Shown in pieces: positions 35,943-43,337 of a stretch of DNA of 64,000 nucleotides (position 1 is the stretch's first letter; each line of letters starts with the position of its first letter). The notes under the pieces are model-generated. The model ran no database searches. It was given only the letters and a program-made list of their open reading frames with translations, and was not told where the DNA came from. Made by a program: the position numbers and the translations under genes. Source of the stretch: Novosphingobium sp. PhB165 (lineage in GTDB: Bacteria > Pseudomonadota > Alphaproteobacteria > Sphingomonadales > Sphingomonadaceae); NCBI RefSeq assembly GCF_004341845.1, contig NZ_SLVB01000001.1:124001-188000 (forward strand), in the 5' to 3' direction.

Positions 35943-36301
35943 CAGCCCTTACGCCCCCGACAGACCCAATGCGACCGCGCCGCATCGAGCGAGGCCCGCT
36001 GGATCGAGAACTTCTCCCCGTACCCATCCGTCACCTCGTGGTCGCTGGTGATCTGGGGCACATTAAGCGCGAGAATGATTAGGGTCACGTCACCCTCGGC
36101 AAAACCCACGTCATCGCGGACAGCGTCGCCGGTGGCATCGGTCTGGACCTTGATGTCGGAATCACCGCCGGAGTAACCTGTGATGACGCTGCCGGGGCCG
36201 TAGATGGGCTCACCGGTGCCGGCATGAAGCGTCCCATCAAGGTAGATCCCTGAGAAGACGCTGTGAAAGACGCTGGCGATACCGCCGTTGAGAAGGCCCA
36301 T
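35942..36301 (-). CDS. Head-tail region hypothetical protein
   Basis: 119 aa, beta-rich, with DGTLHAGTGEPIYGPGSVIT and ASLDAARSHWVCRGR. It sits between the DUF4054 and gp10-like genes, so it is probably a head-closure or connector protein. No family is securely recognised. It is tightly spaced on both sides. Confidence 0.65.
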   Translation of the reverse strand: MGLLNGGIASVFHSVFSGIYLDGTLHAGTGEPIYGPGSVITGYSGGDSDIKVQTDATGDAVRDDVGFAEGDVTLIILALNVPQITSDHEVTDGYGEKFSIQRASLDAARSHWVCRGRKG

Positions 36302-36302
36302 G

Positions 36303-36758
36303 TCAGTAGCGCTGCCACGGCATAGGACCGGCCCGGTAACCGAAGACCCCCACCACGCGGCCGGTTCCGGATACGAGCGGCCCGCTGCCTGCGCAGGCGC
36401 TCAGCATTGGCCATACCCGCTGACCGTATGAGGTAGTGGCCCAATCGCCGCCATCAGCATCGGTCCCGCTGCTGTCCGATCGCTGCAATTCGAGCTGGCC
36501 AGACTTGATGCGGGTGAAGCCGGATGCACCTTGAGCTGCCATCTCGGCTTCAGTCCCCGTGCCGATTCCCTGCTGGGTGAGGTAGTGAGCGGTCACCAGC
36601 ATGGTTGCGAGATCCATGCGCGCGCCCAGGCAGGCCTCCATGGGATCGGTGATCAGGGCAGCTTGGGCCGACCAGAACGCGTACTGCTCATCCGTGACCG
36701 CGGCGAACGCGGGGAAGATCGCGATGAAGGTCGCCTTATTGGGCGGGGTATAGGCCAC
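36303..36758 (-). CDS. Head completion protein, DUF4054
   Basis: 151 aa: FIAIFPAFAAVTDEQYAFWSAQAAL near the N-terminus and LATMLVTAHYLTQQG in the middle match DUF4054 (gp6-like head-tail adaptor). It is helical with a C-terminal Ser/Gly-rich tail. It lies between capsid and connector genes. Confidence 0.82.
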   Translation of the reverse strand: MAYTPPNKATFIAIFPAFAAVTDEQYAFWSAQAALITDPMEACLGARMDLATMLVTAHYLTQQGIGTGTEAEMAAQGASGFTRIKSGQLELQRSDSSGTDADGGDWATTSYGQRVWPMLSACAGSGPLVSGTGRVVGVFGYRAGPMPWQRY

Positions 36759-36761
36759 GGA

Positions 36762-37034
36762 TCAGGCCTTCCGTGCTTTGGCGATTTCGGTTTCGAGGCG
36801 TTTAGCCCCCCAGCGGCCATCCACTTCGATACCCAGTTCTTCGGCCTGCGCGCGGAGAGCATCGAGTTCGGCATCTTCCGCGGGCTCGCTAACCTGCACA
36901 CCAGGCGAGAGACGTAGGGCCGCCGCATAATCATCGCTGAAGTGCTCGGTCACCGATCCCATTGCAGGCAGACGATGGCCGCCCTCAAGATCGAAGGGGG
37001 AGTTGGTCAGATTGGTGATGGAGAGCTTCGTCAT
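36762..37034 (-). CDS. Small protein with C-terminal HeH/SAP-like motif
   Basis: 90 aa. The first half is beta-like (SITNLTNSPFDLEGGHRLPA) and the last 35 residues (LDALRAQAEELGIEVDGRWG, followed by a basic helix) look like a helix-extended-helix fold often found in small head-region phage proteins. The start has AGGA upstream. The role is unknown. Confidence 0.65.
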   Translation of the reverse strand: MTKLSITNLTNSPFDLEGGHRLPAMGSVTEHFSDDYAAALRLSPGVQVSEPAEDAELDALRAQAEELGIEVDGRWGAKRLETEIAKARKA

Positions 37035-37081
37035 TTTGGGTCCTGTCGATTAGGGCCACGGGGATGACGGCCCCGGAGTAG

Positions 37082-37109
37082 TAGCCCCGCCGACCGTAGC
37101 CAGCGGGGC
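37082..37109 (-). terminator. Hairpin after the major capsid gene
   Basis: AGCCCCGC pairs perfectly with GCGGGGCT around a 12-base loop just after the capsid stop. There is no U-tract, so it may attenuate or stabilise the capsid mRNA rather than fully terminate. Confidence 0.5.
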
Positions 37110-37117
37110 TTGATGTG

Positions 37118-38101
37118 TTAGGCGGGCGGCTGCGAGATGCCGTCGATGTAGCGCATCGCCACGGTCGTCAGCAGTTCGACGCCGCCGGTGCGGAAGATGC
37201 CGGGAATGGTCCAGTTCAGCGGGCCGTCCTGATAGACCGGCAGGAACTGGTGAGGCATCGGCAGATGCAGCTTCACGTAGTCCTGATCGTTCTTGTAGAC
37301 GACCATGCGGCCGGTGCCGGCAGCGCCGCCGGTCGCGGCGGTGCCAAGTTCACGAACCGTGCGGATCGTCAGCGGGCGGCCGGTCGTGAGCGTGTAGATG
37401 TTGGTCCGCATAACGAACGAGAGGATCGTCTCCATCGTGGTAGCGCTGTAGGGCGTTGCCGCGATGTAGTTGTAAGCCTCGACCGGGAGCAGGATCGTAT
37501 CCGCGAGTTCGGTCTCAAAGGTGGCAAGGCTGACGCCCTGGAGGCCAATGTTGATATCGCGGACGATCTGCGCCGGGGTCTTGATGCCAACGCCTGCCGA
37601 GTTCACCCAGTATGTGGACGATCCGGTACCGTCAGCCGGGGCAATCGTGACGACCACGCCCGGGTAGTTGGTGAGACCACCGAGGCCCTTTTCGGCCGAG
37701 CCGAACAGGGTGATGTCGAACATGAACTTGGTGTAGGCGAGGCGTGCGGCGCGGGCGCGACGATCCGGCAGGCTTGCGCCGACCTGGACGGCCGTGTTCA
37801 CTTCCTCGATATTCCACTGGTAGCCGATCGCGGCGAGCTGGAACGTCTTGGTCGTGATATCCTGCGACACATCGGCCAACGGGATGTCCTTGGCGTAGCC
37901 CGACTGCCAGTTGGCGCGGCCGGTCAGGTCCGACGTGTAGGTCAGGATGCCCGGCGACCATGCGGGGCCGCTGGTGTCCACGTAAATGAGCCGGCTGAAA
38001 TCCCAGTCCGGGAACCGGGTCTCGTAGACCGTCTGATTGACCTTGTAGGCCTGCGCAGTGACCAGCGTAAGGGCCTGAGAGTCGGTAAGAAGCTTCTGCA
38101 T
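37118..38101 (-). CDS. Major capsid protein, DUF2184 family
   Basis: 327 aa. The pattern matches the DUF2184/encapsulin-like capsid family: YETRFPDWDFSRLIYVDTSG (about 26-45), FQLAAIGYQWNIEEVNTAVQ (about 87-106), and LPMPHQFLPVYQDGPLNWTI near the C-terminus. No N-terminal scaffold is fused; scaffold and protease are upstream. A palindromic hairpin follows. Confidence 0.88.
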   Translation of the reverse strand: MQKLLTDSQALTLVTAQAYKVNQTVYETRFPDWDFSRLIYVDTSGPAWSPGILTYTSDLTGRANWQSGYAKDIPLADVSQDITTKTFQLAAIGYQWNIEEVNTAVQVGASLPDRRARAARLAYTKFMFDITLFGSAEKGLGGLTNYPGVVVTIAPADGTGSSTYWVNSAGVGIKTPAQIVRDINIGLQGVSLATFETELADTILLPVEAYNYIAATPYSATTMETILSFVMRTNIYTLTTGRPLTIRTVRELGTAATGGAAGTGRMVVYKNDQDYVKLHLPMPHQFLPVYQDGPLNWTIPGIFRTGGVELLTTVAMRYIDGISQPPA

Positions 38102-38107
38102 GATCGA

Positions 38108-38584
38108 TTACCCCGAAACAGAGAGAGAGGGAACGGGGCGGCGGTAGCGTACAGCGCCGACAGCACCGCTGGAGCCATCTTCCTCGAACTGAGCGCCCGG
38201 GATGGTGACGACGGTTGCTGACTGGGCAGCGCCGGTCCACGTCTTGTTCGTCGTGTTCCAACGGGCCTGGGCACCCTTGGTGACGTTCGCGCCGAGAAGC
38301 ACGCCGATGACGCCGCTTTCACAGATGCCCACGTTGTCATACTGGGCATAGTTGTCGCCAGGACGAGGGAGCGTGAGCGAAGCCTCGGTGATGCCGAGCA
38401 CGTTTCGGCCGGTCGTCGCATCCAGTTCGATGCACGTATGCGCACCGGTTCCGGGCATCACTGGTGTACCAAACCCGAGAGACGCAGCGGCCTCAGCCGT
38501 GCGAGTGAACGTGTTCCACTCTTCCATGTTGACGCGGCAGCCAACCTGAAATGCGGCGAGGGAGTTGCGGAACGTGAGAGCCAT
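38108..38584 (-). CDS. Capsid decoration/cement protein
   Basis: 158 aa, beta-rich, starting MALTFRNSLAAFQVGC; GTPVMPGTGAHTCIELDATT and NVLGITEASLTLPRPGDNYA resemble structural cement (gp24/DUF2190-like) proteins, which usually sit between protease and capsid genes. A clear GGAGG lies 10 nt before the ATG. The start overlaps the protease-scaffold stop. Confidence 0.72.
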   Translation of the reverse strand: MALTFRNSLAAFQVGCRVNMEEWNTFTRTAEAAASLGFGTPVMPGTGAHTCIELDATTGRNVLGITEASLTLPRPGDNYAQYDNVGICESGVIGVLLGANVTKGAQARWNTTNKTWTGAAQSATVVTIPGAQFEEDGSSGAVGAVRYRRPVPSLSVSG

Positions 38585-39123
38585 TATGCGTTCCTCCAGG
38601 CGTTGAGGTCATTGTTGGCCTTGGCGAGGGCCTGATCAGCCAGCGCCGCGGCGTCGCCGAGGTTCTGGATGCCGCCCTTGAAGGCGCTGGCATCGAAGGT
38701 CTGGGTTTCCACCTTCGCGTCCTTGGCCAGCACGGCGAACGAAGCGGCGATCTGTTCGGCGCTCCAGCCCTTGGCGATGTCGCCCATCTTAGCGTCCACG
38801 ACGGCCTTCATGATGGCGTCGCTGTCGGCATCCTCGGCAAAGGTCACGCCGAGTGCCTTGGCCTTGCCACACACGCCCGCGTAGGCTTTGGCCGCATCGC
38901 GCAGCTTCGCCGGGGTCATCGCCGCATCCGCCAGCTTCTGGTTGAGCGTGACGATCTCGGCATCCTTCGCCGCTAGGGTGGTAGTCGCGGTCGCAAGGCT
39001 CGTTTCCGCCGTGGTCGCGCGCGTGGTCGCATCGACCAGTTTGCTATTGAGGCCATCGACTGCGATCCGAACGGCCTCACCGTTCGTCGCATCGACTTCG
39101 GCATCGCCGATCTTGATCTTCAT
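38584..39123 (-). CDS. Internal in-frame scaffold start within the protease gene
   Basis: ATG 39,123 (residue Met190, MKIKIGDAEVDATNG) has GGAG 8 nt upstream and begins exactly at the scaffold domain, so a separate 179-aa scaffold could be made from the same gene, as in lambda C/Nu3. The evidence is the ribosome site and the domain boundary only. Confidence 0.5.
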   Translation of the reverse strand: MKIKIGDAEVDATNGEAVRIAVDGLNSKLVDATTRATTAETSLATATTTLAAKDAEIVTLNQKLADAAMTPAKLRDAAKAYAGVCGKAKALGVTFAEDADSDAIMKAVVDAKMGDIAKGWSAEQIAASFAVLAKDAKVETQTFDASAFKGGIQNLGDAAALADQALAKANNDLNAWRNA

Positions 39124-39690
39124 CGTAGATTTCTCCGGGGGCAGCGAGCGTTCATCGCTGATCTTGAGTTCCGGCCCGCCCCGAGCGGCAGGAACTGCGG
39201 CGATATGGTTGATGCGGATTTCTCGCTGCACGGCGTCGTAGGCCTCGCCGGCGGGGGTGGTGCCGGGGGTCCAGTCGAGGGTGCAGGTGTAACCCATCGA
39301 AAGCTGCTTGTGGGTGGTGCGGACCTTCTCGACCGCAGCGGCATCCCTGACGATCACCGGGACGCGGACGAACTCGCCGTCACGGGCGATATCGCCGTTG
39401 ATCTCACCGACGCCGAGCTGACGCCAATTGCTGGCGTCCACCATTTCGGAAGGGTGGTTGATGGTGAATGGTGCGGCGGCGAATGAGGCCATGCTGTCGC
39501 GGCTGAACACCTCTTCCGCCGGGCGATAGACACGCACAACCGAACCGGAGAACCCGTCAGGGGCTCCGGCTTCGGCGGGAAGATAGTTCTGGATACCGAC
39601 GCGGGCGCCGCGCACTTCAGCGACAAGCGACCCGTCCGCACATATGCGGGCTGTCGTGGTAGCGTCGAGGGTGTCGCAAAGTTGCACCAT
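38584..39690 (-). CDS. Prohead protease-scaffold fusion (DUF2213)
   Basis: 368 aa. The N-terminal 170 residues are a DUF2213 protease: PFTINHPSEMV (His about 77), KQLSMGYTCTLDW (Ser about 130) and INHIAAVPAARGGPEL. From about 190 onward the chain is an Ala/Thr/Lys coiled coil (ATTRATTAETSLATATTTLA) typical of capsid scaffold. ATG 39,690 is preceded by leader element f. Confidence 0.85.
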   Translation of the reverse strand: MVQLCDTLDATTTARICADGSLVAEVRGARVGIQNYLPAEAGAPDGFSGSVVRVYRPAEEVFSRDSMASFAAAPFTINHPSEMVDASNWRQLGVGEINGDIARDGEFVRVPVIVRDAAAVEKVRTTHKQLSMGYTCTLDWTPGTTPAGEAYDAVQREIRINHIAAVPAARGGPELKISDERSLPPEKSTMKIKIGDAEVDATNGEAVRIAVDGLNSKLVDATTRATTAETSLATATTTLAAKDAEIVTLNQKLADAAMTPAKLRDAAKAYAGVCGKAKALGVTFAEDADSDAIMKAVVDAKMGDIAKGWSAEQIAASFAVLAKDAKVETQTFDASAFKGGIQNLGDAAALADQALAKANNDLNAWRNA

Positions 39691-39732
39691 GCCAGCGTTG
39701 TGCTGGCGTTGTGAGGGCGCCTCTACGGACGG
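39691..39732 (-). promoter_or_regulatory. Late leader element copy f
   Basis: CCGTCCGTAG at 39,723-39,732, 32 nt before ATG 39,690. The hairpin GCCAGC-acaac-GCTGGC ends directly at the start codon. There is no Shine-Dalgarno. Confidence 0.6.
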
Positions 39733-39758
39733 TCGCCGCAGTTGCGCCCTCTCGTCTG

Positions 39759-39986
39759 TTACTTGGTGGTGCGATCCTCGAACATGCGGTCAATGCGCTC
39801 CTGAACGAGTTTCTTCGCCGACCCATTGCCAGCCATGACTTCGTGCAAAGGTTTTCGCCAGTTCTTGCTACTGTCTTCGTCGTCTTCATGACGAACGAAG
39901 ATCGAGCCATCCGCATCTTGCTCAAGGTACCACCAGCTATCTCGCAGGCTCGACGTGTGGCTTCCAAGTACCGATGTTTTTGTCAT
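39759..39986 (-). CDS. Small hypothetical protein
   Basis: 75 aa from ATG 39,986, which has AGGAGA 5 nt upstream (the longer frame to 40,022 lacks this). It is hydrophilic with acidic and basic patches (RHEDDEDSSKNWRKPLHEV). The DNA is slightly AT-richer than the flanking head genes. No family is recognised. Confidence 0.5.
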   Translation of the reverse strand: MTKTSVLGSHTSSLRDSWWYLEQDADGSIFVRHEDDEDSSKNWRKPLHEVMAGNGSAKKLVQERIDRMFEDRTTK

Positions 39987-40054
39987 TTTCTCTCCTGAAT
40001 GGTGTCCCTTAAGATACAACATCCAAGCGATTCTGGCGATATTATTGACGCCAG

Positions 40055-40921
40055 TCAGTTCTGGCTTTCGGCCATCATTGCCAAATAAGCCTGCTCGCGG
40101 CAGCCGCAGAATGGTGGCATCCCCGGCCGGTCGTCAGCTGCGATCACATCGCCGCCAGACATAGCCGACCCATCCGTATCGACCTGCTTGCCGGTGGCAC
40201 TGTCGTAGATCTTGCCGTCCCGCGCTTTGTGCCAGGGCCGTGCATGAAGTTTGCCGGAATGCCGGTACTTGAACAGCGCGACGCCCGCTTGATCGCGGCG
40301 CACCCGGTCGAGGGCAGCGCTGATCTTGCTGTTCTGGTCGGAAGCAATGCGGATCGATCGGGCGCGGGCCAGCCCGGTTGCATCGCTGATGGACTTCGCG
40401 ACCTCGCGCGCGGGCAGGCGCTCCTGATAGCCCCGGTAGACGGCATCTGCGATGCGCCCGCGCACTTGGGCGGTCACATCGCTGACCAGCGCCACGTTGC
40501 GGTCAATGAACACGGCCAACGTCTCGGCCGTGTCCCCGTCGGTGAGGATCGGCGTCAGGTCGATGTCGGTCGCGGCATCCACGGCTGCGATCCACTTCTT
40601 TCGGTGCCATTGCTCGATGCGAACCGCCCAACGAGATAAGCCAGCAGTGAACTCGCCAATCAGGCGTGTGCTTTCGCGCTGCGCCTCCGCGATGGCCTGC
40701 GTCTGATCGCTGGGCGCGTCGAGCGTGAGGGAATCGGAGACGCCCTTGGCTGGCTGATCATAGCCGGCAAGGATGGCGTTGGCCGACCATGGTTTGAGCA
40801 CGGCGAGATAGAGCGCGGCCAAGTCGTCTGCGTTCGCTTGCGTTGGCTGGATCGGGCGGACAGTGACGTTTCGGCGGATGCCCTTCTGTCGGGCCATCGT
40901 CACCAGATTGAAGGCCACCAT
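40055..40921 (-). CDS. Minor head protein (SPP1 gp7 / Mu gpF family)
   Basis: 288 aa. The C-terminal half carries the family pattern: ERLPAREVAKSISDATGLAR, then ARSIRIASDQNSKISAALDR and KYRHSGKLHARPWHKARDGK, ending in a Cys/Gly motif (PFCGCREQAYL). These proteins join portal and capsid in early head assembly. It follows portal with a 2-nt gap or overlap, in standard order. Confidence 0.88.
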   Translation of the reverse strand: MVAFNLVTMARQKGIRRNVTVRPIQPTQANADDLAALYLAVLKPWSANAILAGYDQPAKGVSDSLTLDAPSDQTQAIAEAQRESTRLIGEFTAGLSRWAVRIEQWHRKKWIAAVDAATDIDLTPILTDGDTAETLAVFIDRNVALVSDVTAQVRGRIADAVYRGYQERLPAREVAKSISDATGLARARSIRIASDQNSKISAALDRVRRDQAGVALFKYRHSGKLHARPWHKARDGKIYDSATGKQVDTDGSAMSGGDVIAADDRPGMPPFCGCREQAYLAMMAESQN

Positions 40922-40922
40922 G

Positions 40923-42812
40923 TCAGGCCTCCGCTATCTTGAGCTTCCAATCGAGGTCGAGTGGTTCGAAGATCTCCGGGCCGAATTCCAGCGCACCGGC
41001 GTACGGCTTGATCGTCGAGAGATCGACGTCAGCCGGAACCCCATACGAGATCGTCACGTGCGGATGGTATTCGGAGAAGTCGTGACTTCCACCAGCTTCG
41101 ACCATCGACCGATGCCGGCTCTCCAGATCCCACGATGCGAACAAAAGTACGACAGCGCCTTCACCGAAGCGCTCGATTGCCCGCGGGCCGCCGGGCTTGA
41201 TCATGATTCGACCCTTGTCGTCGCCAGCCCAGCTTTCGCCCATCTTCATCGGGTCCACCGGATCGCGAGAATAGAGCACGGTCACGTGCATATCATCGGC
41301 ACGCAGCGTCGAGGTGAAGCCATTTTCCTGTGCCCATGCGATAAGGTCTTCGCCATTGAGCAACTTGCGCTGGACGTAGAGTGGGCGAGGCTGTGCATCG
41401 GCAAAGAACGCATCCTGAGCCGCACGGCCCGACGCCCCGATTCCATTCAAGGCGCCGGCACCGGCAGACGAAGGATCACCTCCTTCCGAACCCACAATCC
41501 CAAGCTCCGCTTCATCACCGCCGGGTTCGATCTCGCCCGCAGCTTTCTGCTTATCGCGCTCGTCCTTGTATCCCGGCCAGCGGCCGCTCTCGATCATGCG
41601 GTTCGAGTACGATTGCTCAAGCGCATCGTCGGAAAACAGGCCGGTGTTGACCAGCTTGGTAAGCGTGTCCGCCTCCTTGTTCTCCACGTCTGCGGCCTGT
41701 TGAGCAGTGAGTGTGCGGATCGCCGAGAACGTCCACGACAGATCGGTAGGCACGCCCGCGCTGGGCAGCAACACCTCGTCGAGTTCGTCCAGGGCAGGGC
41801 GGAGATCATCGTCCTGCTGGGCGGCAATGCCGTCGTAGTAGTTGGTGAGGTCGCTCTCACCCGTGGAATTCATGCCGTCCGGTGACTTGCCGAGCAACCG
41901 TGTGGCGGGAATGTTCGACGCGCCCGCCACGATAGACAGGTACGTGGTGATGATATCCTTCCAGCCCGAGAAGTTGAGCGTCCGGGTTTCCCACTTGTCG
42001 TTAGCGTCAAGCGTGAGGGAGCGGTTGTTGGACTTCTCGGTCGTGGCGATCTGGATGCGCTGACGAACCTTGTCCTCGCCGCCGGGTTGGGCGAGCGTTT
42101 CGGCAAGTCGATCAAGGAAGAAAACGTCGACCTTCGCTTCGTCGATGAGGCCCGCGAAACCTGCGGTCGCCGTCGTCGCGTCCTGCACGGCTTCATTGAC
42201 CGACTGGACGATGGAATCGCCCCAGAATTTGTCTTCCCAAGAGGTAGTAGCGCTGAAGCTCGGCACCGGCTGCCCCTTGAAGAACACAAGGCGGCTCGGA
42301 TGGATAAGCGGCGTCTGCGCGGTGTTGAGGCGGAAATCCGAGGGCTTTCCGAAGTTCGGATCCAGCACATTGTCGATCATCTGCTCGACCGTAAGCTGGG
42401 TACGGTAGAGCGGCACGAGACTGACGATCTGTTCCGGCCGGATAGTTGCCGGCAACGGCTGCGAAGGATCGTCGCCCAGGTTGATGAAGATGGCACCACC
42501 GCCAAGGCGCCCGTAGGTGAGCGCAAGCCGGACGGCAGGCCAGTAGCCGATGCGCTTTTCCTCGGCCTCGATCTTTTCGATTTCGTCGTCCGTCGCGTCC
42601 CAGCTACGGCCGGCGCGGGTCATGTCCTGCGCGGGAATATCGACGACCTGCCGGGTGAGCCACGACGTGCGATAGGCTGCCTCGATCTGCTCGGGCGGCA
42701 TGCAGCGGTTGACCCAGAAGTTGTGAACCGCCCGGTCGACCGTGGTCCCCCGTCCGGTCAGTACATTCGCCAGGCCGTCAGCGAAGCGGCGGATCGGAGA
42801 GACGTTGCCCAT
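40923..42812 (-). CDS. Portal protein (DUF1073) fused to an Acb1-like 2H phosphoesterase
   Basis: 629 aa. Residues 1-430 are a DUF1073-type portal (HNFWVNRCMPPEQIEAAYRT; LALTYGRLGGGAIFINLGDD; ATRLLGKSPDGMNSTGESDL), the dodecameric DNA gate. A Gly/Ser-rich linker follows. The last ~150 residues form a 2H-phosphoesterase: DMHVTVLYS (His about 508, Thr 510) and YHPHVTISYG (His about 584, Thr 586). Two H-x-T motifs spaced like those of anti-CBASS Acb1 suggest cyclic-oligonucleotide cleavage. Leader element g precedes it. Confidence 0.85.
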   Translation of the reverse strand: MGNVSPIRRFADGLANVLTGRGTTVDRAVHNFWVNRCMPPEQIEAAYRTSWLTRQVVDIPAQDMTRAGRSWDATDDEIEKIEAEEKRIGYWPAVRLALTYGRLGGGAIFINLGDDPSQPLPATIRPEQIVSLVPLYRTQLTVEQMIDNVLDPNFGKPSDFRLNTAQTPLIHPSRLVFFKGQPVPSFSATTSWEDKFWGDSIVQSVNEAVQDATTATAGFAGLIDEAKVDVFFLDRLAETLAQPGGEDKVRQRIQIATTEKSNNRSLTLDANDKWETRTLNFSGWKDIITTYLSIVAGASNIPATRLLGKSPDGMNSTGESDLTNYYDGIAAQQDDDLRPALDELDEVLLPSAGVPTDLSWTFSAIRTLTAQQAADVENKEADTLTKLVNTGLFSDDALEQSYSNRMIESGRWPGYKDERDKQKAAGEIEPGGDEAELGIVGSEGGDPSSAGAGALNGIGASGRAAQDAFFADAQPRPLYVQRKLLNGEDLIAWAQENGFTSTLRADDMHVTVLYSRDPVDPMKMGESWAGDDKGRIMIKPGGPRAIERFGEGAVVLLFASWDLESRHRSMVEAGGSHDFSEYHPHVTISYGVPADVDLSTIKPYAGALEFGPEIFEPLDLDWKLKIAEA

Positions 42813-42855
42813 GCCCGAGACGGTGCGGGGGCATGGGCTGACTTGCTACGGACGG
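42813..42855 (-). promoter_or_regulatory. Late leader element copy g
   Basis: CCGTCCGTAG at 42,846-42,855, 33 nt before ATG 42,812. This is the strongest hairpin of the set: GCCCATGCCC pairs perfectly with GGGCATGGGC over a 12-nt loop, burying the start codon in the 3' arm. There is no Shine-Dalgarno. Confidence 0.65.
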
Positions 42856-42861
42856 CGATGT

Positions 42862-43323
42862 TCAGATTTTCAGCGCAACAGTCTGATCGGTCACTTCTGC
42901 GAGAACAACCTTTTCAGTACCGGTGCCTGTCACGACATTCCAGCGTTTGAAGCCATACCCTCTGTTGCTCCCCTCATCGCCGATAGCATCTCCATCAATG
43001 CCGACGAGTATGGATGTGTGCCAACCATCGTCTAGCGTCGCAGCAACATAAGCATTGTCGCCTCGGACGATTAAATCACCCGGACTATAGCGAACTCGGC
43101 CTTCGTCGAAACGAGTAGTCGGATCCACTTCAATCCGTATCCCTTGAATTGCAACCCCGCGCCATGCTGTGTTCCCATTAGACCGGAAAGCTCTCCATTG
43201 ATCTGTTGTTATAGCATACGACGGATTACCTAGAACTAGGACTGGTTCATCGCGATAAAGTAGCAGGGAATTGGCTTTGATTGACTCTAGAGTGCCAGTC
43301 GAGAACGCGTTGATTGGAAGCAT
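42862..43323 (-). CDS. Hypothetical protein between terminase and portal (moron-like)
   Basis: 153 aa from ATG 43,323 with AAAGGGA upstream (a GTG at 43,341 overlapping the terminase stop is the alternative). It is beta-rich, with LLYRDEPVLVLGNPSYAITT and YSPGDLIVRGDNAYVAATLD. It is AT-richer than terminase and portal, and this junction does not normally carry a gene, so later insertion is likely. The function is unknown. Confidence 0.6.
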   Translation of the reverse strand: MLPINAFSTGTLESIKANSLLLYRDEPVLVLGNPSYAITTDQWRAFRSNGNTAWRGVAIQGIRIEVDPTTRFDEGRVRYSPGDLIVRGDNAYVAATLDDGWHTSILVGIDGDAIGDEGSNRGYGFKRWNVVTGTGTEKVVLAEVTDQTVALKI

Positions 43324-43337
43324 ATTATCCCTTTGGA

